From assembly GCA_000697475.1 (NCBI GenBank), contig JNEU01000933.1, forward strand, positions 1-25,530: DNA of 25,530 nt, in the 5' to 3' direction. Both the position numbers and the translations under genes were made by a program. The stretch comes from Lichtheimia corymbifera B2541 (Eukaryota; Mucoromycota; Mucoromycetes; Mucorales; Lichtheimiaceae). This document shows positions 1-9,778 of the stretch, piece after piece. How positions within the stretch are numbered: the first letter of the stretch is position 1; each line of letters starts with the position of its first letter. A model generated the notes under the pieces. It saw nothing but the letters and a program-made list of their open reading frames with translations, made no database searches and was not told where the DNA came from.

Positions 1-388
1 GGCTATGAAGCAAGTTGCTGGTTCCCTTAAGCTTTTCTTGGCTCAATACCGTGAAGTTGCTGCTTTCGCCCAATTCGGTTCCGATTTGGATGCCTCCACT
101 CAATTCTTGCTCAACCGTGGTGCTCGTTTGACTGAATTGCTCAAGCAACCCCAATACCACCCCTTGGCTATCCAAGTTCAGGTCCCTATTGTCTTTGCTG
201 GTGTCAACGGTTTCCTCGATAAGCTCCCCGTTAACAAGATCGTCGACTGGGAAAAGGACTTCATCAGCCACATCCAATCTGAGCACAAGGATGTCCTTGA
301 AGAGATCCGCACCCAAGGTGTCCTTTCCAAGGATCTTGAAGGCAAGCTCCGTGACATTTGCGAGAACCACGTCAAGTCCTTCCAGTAA
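1..388 (+). CDS. ATP1: ATP synthase F1 subunit alpha, mitochondrial (C-terminal part)
   Basis: This is the C-terminal end of the alpha subunit of the mitochondrial F1Fo ATP synthase, the non-catalytic nucleotide-binding subunit that alternates with beta in the F1 hexamer facing the matrix. The frame is open from base 2, so the 5' part of the gene lies outside the window; the ATG at position 5 is an internal methionine. About 128 residues are visible. They include the conserved block [20 protein letters not shown] followed by [12 protein letters not shown] and [10 protein letters not shown], the helical C-terminal domain of alpha subunits. The stop codon is at 386-388. No intron falls in this part. 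Codon use is strongly biased toward C-ending and preferred codons, as expected for a highly expressed gene. It is convergent with the transporter gene that ends at 585, leaving about 196 bp for both 3' ends. Confidence 0.96.
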   Translation, partial: AMKQVAGSLKLFLAQYREVAAFAQFGSDLDASTQFLLNRGARLTELLKQPQYHPLAIQVQVPIVFAGVNGFLDKLPVNKIVDWEKDFISHIQSEHKDVLEEIRTQGVLSKDLEGKLRDICENHVKSFQ

Positions 389-584
389 AGGGTCATTGTC
401 CAGCGTTTAGACAGTGCAGAATGTAAAAGAGAAAAAATGGATCACACCCACTTTTTGTATTAATGTAATATACTGAAAATCACACTCTATAATGTTGTAT
501 TTGAATGAATGAATGGATTACAGAATGGATTGGAAGGAGGGGTATCAGTAGTACAGGATCAAAGTGTAGAGATAAAGAGGGTAA

Positions 585-2187
585 CTATGTGAGAGCAGCA
601 AACATGACAAAGAAACCCCACAAGATGAGGAGCACACCCACCACATCCATGCATCCGATTTTTGGATTCTCCATGGATTTTGCTGCTGAACATGGGATGG
701 ATTCCAATTCTTCATCTACAGCAGTGGAGGTGTCATCCACTACTACCTTGCTATTGCTATCAATTGTATCACTCGATCTGATCACCAGGTATCTTTCCTC
801 ATTGCCTATGGTTCTTGCTGATTGGACTGTTACATAATAAGGATGATCAGTGGACTTCCAACGTGTCACCAAGTAGCAGATTCCTGGAAGCAGGTAGGCC
901 AATGTGCTAGCAGCTAATCCACCTGCAAGAGAATACACCTTGCCGAGCGACTTGATTGTCATACCAAGAACCATAATAGTTGTGAATACCACCAAAGTGA
1001 CGGTATAATGCTGCCATTGATTAGGTTGCTTGCTGGGCGTTTCAAATCCAAGCGTTTTATGTATGGCTTCACGTGTAGGAAAAATACCCATCCTATTTCA
1101 TGAATAATATGATGAGACTCTTGTGACAAAAGGATGGCGGCGTGGTGTGGTACATACGGGATAGTAAATATCATGGTGACAGCAAGTAGAAAGCGACCAA
1201 TATTGATCATGCCGTCATTGGAATCAAAATTCATAAATAGGTTGGGTTGCACGTTGTCACCAAAGCATGTGTAACCCACTATGGCAAACGTGATGGATAC
1301 CGTCCAACTCATACCAGTGGCAAGGGCTGTAGATTGGCACCATGAGAAAGGTGATTGATCTTTCAGGGTCAAAAAGTTGTTGAAAGCGACCTGCGAGCAA
1401 GCAAATGAAAATGCCACGATACCCAAGGCATGTGATGCATCAGAGCCAACCCATGTCCACTCAGGTGGTGCTGTGTAATATGCAGGTGCCCTTAAGATGA
1501 TCACAAAAACAACAATTGGCAAGCACATTACTGATATCATCGACCATTTTGCAAGGGAACCAATGGATCGTCGCAAATGTAAAGGCAATATCTAATAGGG
1601 AAATTAGATTGACATGAGAGGGATATAATGAACCTTCATTTCTCCTTACACAACATGTACCAATGATAGCAACCACAAACGTGCGATCACTGAGAATTGG
1701 GAATTGTGGAAGGTATCGATCAAAAAGAAGCGGAAGCGTATCTCCAATCACTACACACATGATATGTCAGGTCAATATCTTATATCCATTGTTGCTTCAT
1801 TGAACGCTTACGTATGAAGTAGCTGACACAAGCACCGCCAGCCTGTAGTACGATCATCATGTTGAGGATGTGGAAGCCGAAGCGTCCCATGACATGTTCA
1901 ACTAAAGGAGCGAATTTGTATATTCCTGTTTCTTTACCGGCAAGGATAAGCATATACAACCCAAGTTGACAAGCAACTGCCACCCAGATTGAGGTAACAA
2001 TCCCAAGAAAGAAGCCCATATGGGCCATCGCAAATGGTAGACCAATGATACCGGCTCCAACGGTGGCGTTTACAAGATTAAAGGCAACCTCGGTTTTTGT
2101 ACGTGTACCGAATCCAGGCTGGTGTGTCTGTAATAAATCTTGTTCTGCTTTACTGAGACGTTTTCGTGTGCTGCCATAATCGCTCAT
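585..2187 (-). CDS. amino acid transporter, AAAP family (AVT/SLC38-like)
   Basis: Predicted multi-pass permease of the amino acid/auxin permease family (Pfam Aa_trans), which moves neutral or other amino acids, usually across the vacuolar membrane in fungi. Four exons on the minus strand: 2187-1812, 1750-1650, 1591-1158 and 1092-585, with 58-65 bp introns, giving about 472 residues. The start ATG is at 2187; the open frame further upstream has no ATG. After a short hydrophilic N-terminus comes the family signature in TM1, FNLVNATVGAGIIGLPFAMA, which is close to AVT/SLC38 proteins. About ten to eleven hydrophobic helices follow. The last intron is placed so that the family motif following TM8 reads TIPMGIFPTREAIHKTLGF; without splicing the frame is wrong there. 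A hydrophilic tail of about 60 residues precedes a final hydrophobic helix. The substrate and exact AVT subclass cannot be read from the sequence. Confidence 0.9.
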
Positions 2188-2759
2188 GTCGTAAAAAGAA
2201 CCAAGAGTCGAGTAAAAGAAAATACGGGGAAGAAAGCAAAGAAAGAGACACAAGGCCGACAAATACCGACTTAAGGGGGGTCGCTAGCTGCATGTGGATA
2301 AAGTAACTGCATGAATAATTGTTTGTAGCGATATCCATCGGGGTATTAAAAACATCACTTCTACTACTACACCTTGGATTATGCAAGAATCGATCCATCA
2401 CCTCTAATACAAACAAACGATAAATTTGGGCGGGGTAACGAGAACAATCTGTATTATTCACCATGCTGCTTTTGTCTACTGTATACAAGGATAGGGCAAT
2501 GCTGGTGGTAGTGGTAGTGGTAGTGGTAGTGGTGATGGTGGGGATGCATTTTTGTGGTGGCTGTTTGTGGATGTGTGTGCGTGGGTTTTGAATGAGCAGA
2601 GAGCATTAAAGCAAGATGAATGAATTCAGATGATGATGGGGGAATATGAGGATGACGCGTGTTGGCGACTTGTGTAATATGTTTGTTTATGAGAAAGCTG
2701 CACATCTCATGTGCAATGATGCATGCCATACGTAACACGAAGAGAGGCTCTCCGTATCA
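2188..2759. other. intergenic stretch, promoter side of the transporter gene
   Basis: No gene is seen here. The stretch lies between the transporter start (minus strand) and the 3' end of the methyltransferase gene (also minus strand), so it should hold the transporter promoter and the methyltransferase terminator. The only conspicuous structure is a GGTAGT-type simple repeat near 2504-2540, followed by a G/T-rich run to about 2590. Open frames here contain low-complexity His/Pro/Thr translations of the repeat and are not genes. Confidence 0.6.
2504..2540. repeat. GGTAGT hexanucleotide / GGT microsatellite
   Basis: Near-perfect tandem copies of a six-base unit (GGTAGT), grading into GGTGAT/GGT at the right end. 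It lies about 320 bp upstream of the transporter ATG on the minus strand. Its translation in one minus frame is a His/Tyr-rich run, which explains a spurious open frame at this place. Confidence 0.85.
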
Positions 2760-4243
2760 TCATCGCGTCCAAGGCTTTCGTGCAACATAAACGTACCAAT
2801 CTAACCCACTACCACGTTGAACGCATTGTGCACACACCATTTCTACGCGTTGTTGATATTCTTCATCATCCAGCCCCATACGTTCTGATAGTAGTTCTTG
2901 GGCATTCTCAAGGGCGCGTAGGCTGACTACGGTAAAGTCTTCGCTCGATGATTCATCGGCAGCTACCATGGTATATGCATATCATGTTAGCATATTGGTG
3001 ATACATTGTATACGGTGTCAGAATTTTACCATATTGTACGGTTTTGCATTTTTTCTCCAGTAATTGGAATCCTGATTGCTCTAAAAGCTGCTCATACTTG
3101 AGGGCAATATCAAACTCACGATCTTGCTCTTGCATGAGAGTGCGTACTATTATAAAATTGAGTATATGTATGGCGGGGGGGGAGACATGAAAATCGACTT
3201 ACCAGTGTCAAAAAAGGATTCGATCAAAACGGTCCCTTTCATCTACGATTATAGAAAAGGACATGATCGTCAGTAAAATGAGGATATGGTATCGGTCGGC
3301 AAATACACATACTGCAAAATGTCCGTCTACTATTTGAAGGAGGCCCCCAGGTTTAAGCACCCGATAAGCTTCGCTTAGCAGATGCATCCAATCTCGCTGA
3401 TCAAATTCTAAGCCTTGTGCACGCATATGACACAAATCGACACTAGCACTTTCCAATGATAAATGTTGATCCAATTTACCAAAGGTTGTCTCTGTGCGAA
3501 CATTGGGCAGTGTCAGCATTTGTGGAACAAGTGTGCTTTGTGCCGAGAATTCAATGCCAACAAAGCTACAATCAGGGAATTGCGTGGCCATATCCTATAT
3601 GCATGCGTGATGATGATGAGTAAAAAAAAGTGGCGTAATTTTTAGATTCATGCCTGCCCACACGTACCATAAGCCATGCACCATTGGCACATCCAAGGTC
3701 AACGACATTGCAAACTCGGTTTCGAAGATGATCCATGGCGATAGGCGACAGGTTGCTATGGAGGATGATGTTAGATTAGGGATAAATGGGTTGATTTCAT
3801 TAGCATTGATTACCCATCCAATAGCCGTTTCAGCGCAAAATGTAACTATTGTGACGAGAGACATTGAGTAATGTTGTTGGTATGGGTGGGGTATAATAGC
3901 AACATACAGAGATATCCCTATCTTGGGCTTCCCAATCTTCTGGCAAGAAGCGGCTGGTGGATTCAACGCCCACATAGCCTTCAGGTTGAAGTTGACGTCG
4001 CGCTTTGTTATTACGTACAGCTAGTGTGTTGTTGCGTTTAACGAGAACGACGTCATCTGAGATGGAACGGATAGCATGACGGGGAAGTGTGCTGTGATGG
4101 GTGCTGCGTTTGCCGTTGGTAGGTTCACCTGTGTAGGAGGCTGATCTTTCAGTGAACAAGGAAGCATGCTGAGGGCGTGTCGGTGACGAAGATAGATCAA
4201 GATTATGATTCTTTGTGCGTCGTTTTGATTGAACGACACCCAT
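2760..4243 (-). CDS. SAM-dependent class I methyltransferase with N-myristoylation-like start
   Basis: Seven exons on the minus strand: 4243-3908, 3845-3814, 3755-3668, 3594-3313, 3242-3203, 3146-3030 and 2962-2760, about 365 residues. Residues 1 to about 90 are polar, Ser/Arg-rich and probably disordered, and begin MGVVQSKRR, which fits the N-myristoylation pattern (Gly2, Ser6, then basic residues). The motif around residues 98-150 fits a Mucoromycota/Ascomycota family of small methyltransferases: FLPEDWEAQDRD, then LHFALKRLLDGNLSPI, then motif I VVDLGCANGAW (142-150) and the acidic residue after strand beta2 (E167 in VGIEF). Next come the post-I segment SVDLCHMRAQGLEF and RVLKPGGLLQIVDG. 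The C-terminus ends DWYVYVARKPW. The substrate is unknown. The 32 nt second exon and 40 nt fifth exon are inferred from frame and family conservation. The gene is divergent from the WNK kinase, 688 bp apart. Confidence 0.82.
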
Positions 4244-4931
4244 TATATTGTATATAAAAAGGAATGGAAGGGGGGGACGTGTGATATTAATGAATAAAGA
4301 GAGGAAGAAAGAAAGAAAGAGGGAAAGAAGATGTTGTAAATGTGGAGGCACAGGGCTAATGAGAGAGCGGGAATTAAGGGTTGCTGCAATTCATCTTCCA
4401 GTCTGGAATCCGACAGCTGTCGTGCACTGATATAGCCCGACGGTTGGTGGCACCTGGTTGCCTTGGATAAGGGTAGAGCTGAGAACACAAGAATAGGTGT
4501 ACACGTGCCCAACCATCATATTCAAGATCAGGGTTTGTGGAACACAACGTGGCAGAACTTGCGACTCGGGGTGATCGCCGATAATGAATAATCCTTTAGC
4601 TTATGCAGCATGTGCATTCTACTGTCATATTGTGTGTGTATGCGTGTGTATGTGTTGATCACCCACCTCACAGCTGAGCACCGACCAATTTGACCGCTGT
4701 GTTAATTAGTCCTACGCTCAATCCCATTTCTGTTTGTCTCAAATACACACACACACACACACACAACACTACACACATACAATATATATACGCAACCCAT
4801 CTTTTTCTATTCTCTTCATACGTCAGGCTTCGTGCCGTTTATTTATCCATTCGTTTGGTGTATAATTGGAGTCTCGGATCACTACTTTCTATCACACCCA
4901 CCCCCCATTCACTAGTGTCTTGGATCCTCCA
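4244..4931. promoter_or_regulatory. divergent promoter region between methyltransferase and WNK kinase
   Basis: The 688 bp between the two divergent start codons contain no convincing gene. The stretch is rich in simple sequence: GAAA repeats near 4305-4320, a GT-rich run near 4631-4655, and a CA dinucleotide tract at 4745-4765. The last 150 bp before the kinase ATG are C/T-rich, as is common for fungal core promoters and leaders. A CACGTG hexamer occurs at about 4503-4508. Assigning control elements beyond this would be guesswork. Confidence 0.5.
4745..4765. repeat. CA dinucleotide microsatellite
   Basis: About ten uninterrupted AC/CA dinucleotides, roughly 170 bp upstream of the WNK kinase ATG. 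It may vary in length between strains. Confidence 0.9.
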
Positions 4932-7049
4932 ATGTCCGATTTGAAGCAGCAACCGCATGTTTCTTTTCAATCCAACAAAGACAACCATGGTGAATCGAAG
5001 GGTTCTTCGTTGGTACAAGGCGATATTCAGCCAGCGAGTCCTACGGCTATGGGCAATAACGAGGACGCACCATCATCCCAGAGCAAAGCACGTGTATCAT
5101 TATCATCAATATCATCATCATCGACATCTCCCGATACCTATCGTCCGAGTACAAGCAGCAGCAGCCATAAGCCTGGGAACGAGGTGATTGATCAATCTCA
5201 CTCTCTTGACATTGAAAAGGTGGTTGAAGTATCACCCGATCCTGGTCGATATTTGCGTCTCAACACATTGCTGGGTAAAGGAGCATACAAAGTGGTGTAC
5301 AAGGCAATTGATCGCGAGGAAGGATACGAGGTTGCGTGGAATTCAATACAGGTAGGTAGGAAGGAAGGTTGCATTAATTTACTGTCAGCGGCATAATTAA
5401 CTGACCTATGCTTTCTCTCTCTGTGTGTGATGGTTGGGTGCTACAAGTCTGCCAACAATGCAAAGGACATTGCACAAGAAATTCAAATCTTGAAATCAGT
5501 CCGACATCCAAATATTATTGCTTTCCACGAGGCTTGGCATACCGACAACGAGCTGGTCATCATCACTGAACTTATGACATCTGGCACTCTACGTGAATAC
5601 ATACGCAAACTCAGTTTACCCAATACCAAGATTGTGAAGCGTTGGTCACGCCAGATCCTCAAAGGTCTCATTTACTTGCATGGTCATGATCCACCCATCA
5701 TCCATCGTGATATCAAATGTGACAACATCTTCATCAACGGTGCTTATGGAGAAGTCAAGATTGGCGACATGGGAACCGCTGAGATGAAAATGGGTAAAAA
5801 GTATACCGTGATCGGCACACCCGAGTTTATGGCGCCTGAGATGTACGAGGAACGTGGATACAGCGAAAAAGTGGACATCTATGCATTCGGCATGTGCTTG
5901 CTGGAAATGGCGTCGGGTGAATATCCTTATGGCGAATGTACCAATCCGGCACAAATATACAAAAAGGTCATGTCAGGTGTCAAACCAGTGACTTTATCCA
6001 AGGTCAAGAATAAGGATGTGCTTGCTGTCATTAAGAATTGTCTGGGTCCCGAGGATGAAAGGTAGGATGCTTTTTCTCGATCTATGGTGTTTTTGTTCTG
6101 TGGCTCACAATCATAATCAAGGATGTCGGCACAGCAGATCTTGGAAAAGACGTTCTTCGCCATCGAACCAGAAGTTATGTTGCTGACAAGTGACGGCAAT
6201 AACGTGCATCTCACTCTCCAAGTCGTGTTCAAGGGCGTGGACAAGCGATCCGTCAAATTCGATTTCAATGTGGTACAGTATTTCCTGCTTGGGCTTGGTT
6301 TACCTATCTACTTTTGCTAATCAATAGCTTTTCTTTTTTAAAACAGGAAACGGATACCGCTGCTGAAGTAGTTGAGGAAATGGTATGACCTAGCTTTTAC
6401 CCTATATGCATTAGTTAATCATTTTTTTTGGACTTAGATCGAAGAAGATATCCTTCCCAAGCGGTATCAGCAGCATATCACCAAAGAGATCCAGCGTATA
6501 TTGAGAGAGTGGGACAAGGACTCGGACCACGTGCATCGATCCATTTGGCGACGAGAGAGTGATAGCTCGGAACTTGAACGTATCAAAGTGGAGTTGGAGC
6601 AAGAAAAAGAGCGTGCTGAAGAAAAAGAAGCAGAATGTAATGAATACGAGGAACGTGCATTGAAAGCCGAGGAGAAATGCAAAGAAATGACCCGGTTGCT
6701 TGAGGAACTGAAGAGCGAGCAGTATCATGAGCTGGAGCATGGTTCGATTACCACTGCTTTGAAAGGTAAAATCCATATTATACTTGTCACAAAGTAGATC
6801 TGACAAGATACTTTTCTAGATTACGCAGATGACGCTGACATTGAAGTATTTGTTCGAGATTGTGCGGAAGCAACACATCGCAGTGAGGATAAAGCACAGG
6901 CATGGATAAAAAAGCTCAAGGATCAAGATATCATGACAGTGGGCGATTTGCGAGATCTACATGACGAGGATTGGGCAGCACTTGGTCTCACGGTGTTTGC
7001 ATCGAGAGCGATCAAGAATATGCTTAGAGGCAAAAGTAGCAAGGGATAA
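4932..7049 (+). CDS. WNK-type serine/threonine protein kinase with C-terminal SAM-like domain
   Basis: Six exons: 4932-5351, 5448-6061, 6122-6272, 6347-6382, 6438-6765 and 6820-7049, about 592 residues. Residues 1-100 are Ser-rich. The kinase domain (about 105-353) has the WNK hallmarks. The glycine loop GKGAYKVVYKA carries a lysine in strand beta2 (K120), while strand beta3 reads EVAWN, with Asn137 where other kinases have the ATP-binding lysine. The catalytic loop is HRDIKCDNIF, the metal-binding motif is GDMG rather than DFG, and the activation segment is GTPEFMAPEMYEE. After the kinase, VHLTLQVVFKG...VKFDFNVETDTAAEVVEEM matches the OSR1_C/PF2-like domain of WNKs, followed by a Glu/Lys-rich coiled coil (about 450-507) and a SAM-like helical tail (about 540-585, LHDEDWAALGL). 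WNKs control ion and osmotic responses in animals and various signals in plants; the role here is not known. The first in-frame ATG is used. Confidence 0.92.
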
Positions 7050-8089
7050 TACATACACTCACTTTCCCCCATTATAATCTGTCAACGACCTAGCCATAAT
7101 ACCGGTTTATAGCTCCATTGTATATAAACATCATCAATAATAATTTTTTACCACGTTTGAAATATTGATATAATGAAGCATTTTGATTCACAAAGAGGAG
7201 TAGTAGTAGCTGGAGGTATGGGTGAACAACCAAACCAAATATACCATTCTTTTTGTATCAGATTACCTTTTTCGACAAATGATGTATAAGCATGCTCCGA
7301 CAACTAAACGTCAACCAAGGTTAATGTGGGAGCCAGAGATTATCTTTCTGCTGGCATTGCTGAAGTAAGCTTATTCTACTTGGTGGATGCATGGGAATTA
7401 ATGCTTACAATAACAACCATCATGCAGCGGAAGGATCCGGGAAAGACGGCAATGACTGACTTTTGTTTTTACAATGAGCATCTTGCATGATAATGCGTGT
7501 CTGCAAAATACATGGGCAGCAAGCATGACTATAATGACTCCGCATTTGCTAGCATCCTCCTGCTCCTCCTCACATGATAGCTCGAAGCATAAAGTATCCA
7601 AGGAAGCATCGATGTCAGCTGTGGATATAGTTTATAATTGGCATATGAAATTGAAACTGCTAGATCACGCGCACCGGTTCATTCTATTGATCCGAAGCTG
7701 TGAGTGTGCAACAGCAACAATGCTCACATGTACTTTTCTGTTGAGAGGTGCTGTGAGATCATTCACATTGCAATAGTATACCTCGTACGTACAACTGTTG
7801 AACATTTATTTGATATTCCATTTAAGCCAACAACTATAATCAAGTGACAAGGTTTATTGTTTTGAATCTAAAAGAAGTCCACAGGAAAATCACATTCGTG
7901 ATAACGAGAGTTGTTTGTCAGCAGAAATGGCCATTCCGAAGGCGGTGATCAGTGCTTGTACTACAATACCCCGCTTTTGCATGTGTCACTGCGTCACTTT
8001 TGAATAACACTTATCAGTTGATTTGTTACCTCCTTGTCCACGCTCTTTCTCTCTCTCTCAATTCCCCCTGTTCATTCAACTCATTCACC
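7050..8089. other. gene-free stretch between WNK kinase and peroxisomal carrier
   Basis: About 1.04 kb with no open frame showing a recognisable domain or plausible exon chain on either strand. It should contain the kinase 3' UTR (A/T-rich, around 7120-7180) and the promoter of the carrier gene, which ends in a CT-rich leader from about 8041 just before the ATG. A 100-codon frame at 7474-7776 has no recognised features. I see no tRNA cloverleaf or long repeat by eye. Confidence 0.55.
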
Positions 8090-9415
8090 ATGTCTGATAA
8101 CGTTGCTCATGCTCTTTCTGGTAATGTCGTGTAGCCATGGCTAATGGAAGACTCCTGGAAGGTTATTGCTAACGCGGTTCATGTTAACTAGGTGCCGGTG
8201 GTGGTATCGTCTCCATGGCGTTGACTTATCCTCTCGTGTCTATCAGCAGCCGTCTCCAAGTTCAAAAGAGTGATCAGGATCAAGAAGCCTACAAGGTATG
8301 TGTGTGTGCACACAATACCTCCTTGTGTACCAAAATCTTGAAATGATATCGCATGACTAATCTCTATGAATTTAGAACACATTGGATGCTTTTGTCAAGA
8401 TTCTCGCCAAGGAAGGTCCAAAGGGTCTCTATGCGTAAGTGAATAATATCGGCATGATCATACGAAAGCATCATCCCTAATCGAGATGAGGCGTATGTAG
8501 TGGCTTGAGCTCGGGTGTCTTTGGCATTGCTGTCACCAACGGTATGTTCATCAGTCGAACAGTGGATGCATGGATTGAAATTGACTTGGGATCAAATGAT
8601 AGGTGTTTATTATTACTGCTATGAAGCTGTCAAGGCTGTTTTTGAAAAGGCAAAGGGTAAGGGCAAGCCCATGTCCACTGCCGAGTCCATGCTTTCTGGT
8701 GCTATTGCCGGTTCCGCTGTTGTCCTTGCTACCCATCCTATCTGGACCGTCAACGTAAGTGTATCAACGATCACGGAAGTGAAAGTCAAATGTAAATAAC
8801 AAGAATGGTGCATAGACCCGTCTTACTGTGAGAAAGGGCGTTGACTCTGAAAAGAGCAAAAAGGACAATGCCTTTGCTGTTGGTATGCAAATCTTGCAAA
8901 AGGAGGGTCTCGCAGGTCTCTATTCAGGTGTTATGGCTGCATTGGTGCTCGTTATCAACCCCATTATCCAATACACCGTCTTTGAACAAGTCAAGAACAA
9001 GATCTCCAAGGTGAAGGCTTTGAGCAACTTTGACTTTTTCTTGTTGGGTGCTTTTAGCAAGTTGTGCGCTACTGGTATCACCTATCCTTACATGTAAGTT
9101 ATTCATCAATCGTTATTGGGATGTGGTTATATTGAGTGAGAAATACCATCTTGTAGTGTTGTCAAGTCGCGTATGCAAGTTAGCCAAAACCCTGACGAGC
9201 GTTATACATCCATCTGGGATGGTTTCAAGAAGATCATTGCTAATGAAGGCATTGGTGGATTATATAAGGGTATCAGCTCCAAGATTGTGCAAAGTGTCTT
9301 GACCGCTGCCTTTTTGTTCATGGCCAAGGAAATGTTGTTTGACTGGGCCGTTTGGGTGCTTGTCCTTGTTGGTGCCAGAAAGGCTCGTGTTGCTGCTGCA
9401 GCTGCCAAAGCATAA
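8090..9415 (+). CDS. ANT1: peroxisomal adenine nucleotide transporter (mitochondrial carrier family, PMP34/PMP47/ANT1-like)
   Basis: A six-helix solute carrier of the mitochondrial carrier family, of the peroxisomal subgroup that imports ATP in exchange for AMP/ADP for fatty-acid activation. Seven exons: 8090-8120, 8192-8295, 8376-8434, 8501-8541, 8603-8754, 8816-9093 and 9157-9415, about 307 residues, normal for the family. The three repeats show degenerate carrier signatures typical of PMP34/PMP47: YPLVSISSRLQVQ in the first, HPIWTVNTRLTV in the second and YPYIVVKSRMQV in the third, each followed by the GLYxG-type motif (EGPKGLYAG, EGLAGLYSG, EGIGGLYKG). HPIWTVNTRL favours the peroxisomal subgroup over mitochondrial carriers. 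The C-terminus is Ala/Lys-rich. The alternative is a peroxisomal NAD/CoA carrier of the same subgroup; substrate assignment is by family resemblance only. Confidence 0.85.
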
Positions 9416-9778
9416 ATAATATAGACCCTATTTTTACCCTTCCCATTGCTTTGAAAAAGAGTTGTTTCCTCTGTAGATACATTTTTACTTTATTAAACCC
9501 ATTCCTGTCTATGTAAATCGGTGTTGTTGTTATCGTCTCTTTCATGCGGCGAATTCAGCGGCAAAAACTTTTTTGAGCCTTAGCAAGAAGTGCCTTTCAA
9601 TTCCTTTTTTCAAAGAGACAGCGTGAATTACTTCCATGGGATATCGATATACTGCAGCTTTATTAGGTCAAAGTGACAGTAGTGCGACTACCAATAAAAA
9701 GGTTGGTACTACGTTAAACTATGTACATCTGAAATCTCTGACGGCTGTTATTCCACTCTTCTATCCACACCCTCTATC
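9416..9778. other. intergenic stretch, carrier 3' end and ORCA-like gene promoter
   Basis: 363 bp without a gene. The left end is A/T-rich (possible 3' UTR of the carrier). The right end is C/T-rich (CTCTTCTATCCACACCCTCT) immediately before the ATG at 9779, as in other promoters of this window. Confidence 0.5.

Noticed and set aside
2454..2738. 94-codon minus-strand frame rich in His, Tyr and Pro
   Set aside because: It is the translation of the GGTAGT/GGT microsatellite and nearby simple sequence.
3595..3975. Single long minus-strand frame across 3595-3975
   Set aside because: It reads the SAM-binding motif out of frame; the spliced model with exons at 3845-3814 and 3755-3668 restores VVDLGCANGAW and is preferred.
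7474..7776. 100-codon plus-strand frame in the gap after the WNK kinase
   Set aside because: No recognised domain, no supporting splice partners, and a composition unlike the neighbouring coding sequence.
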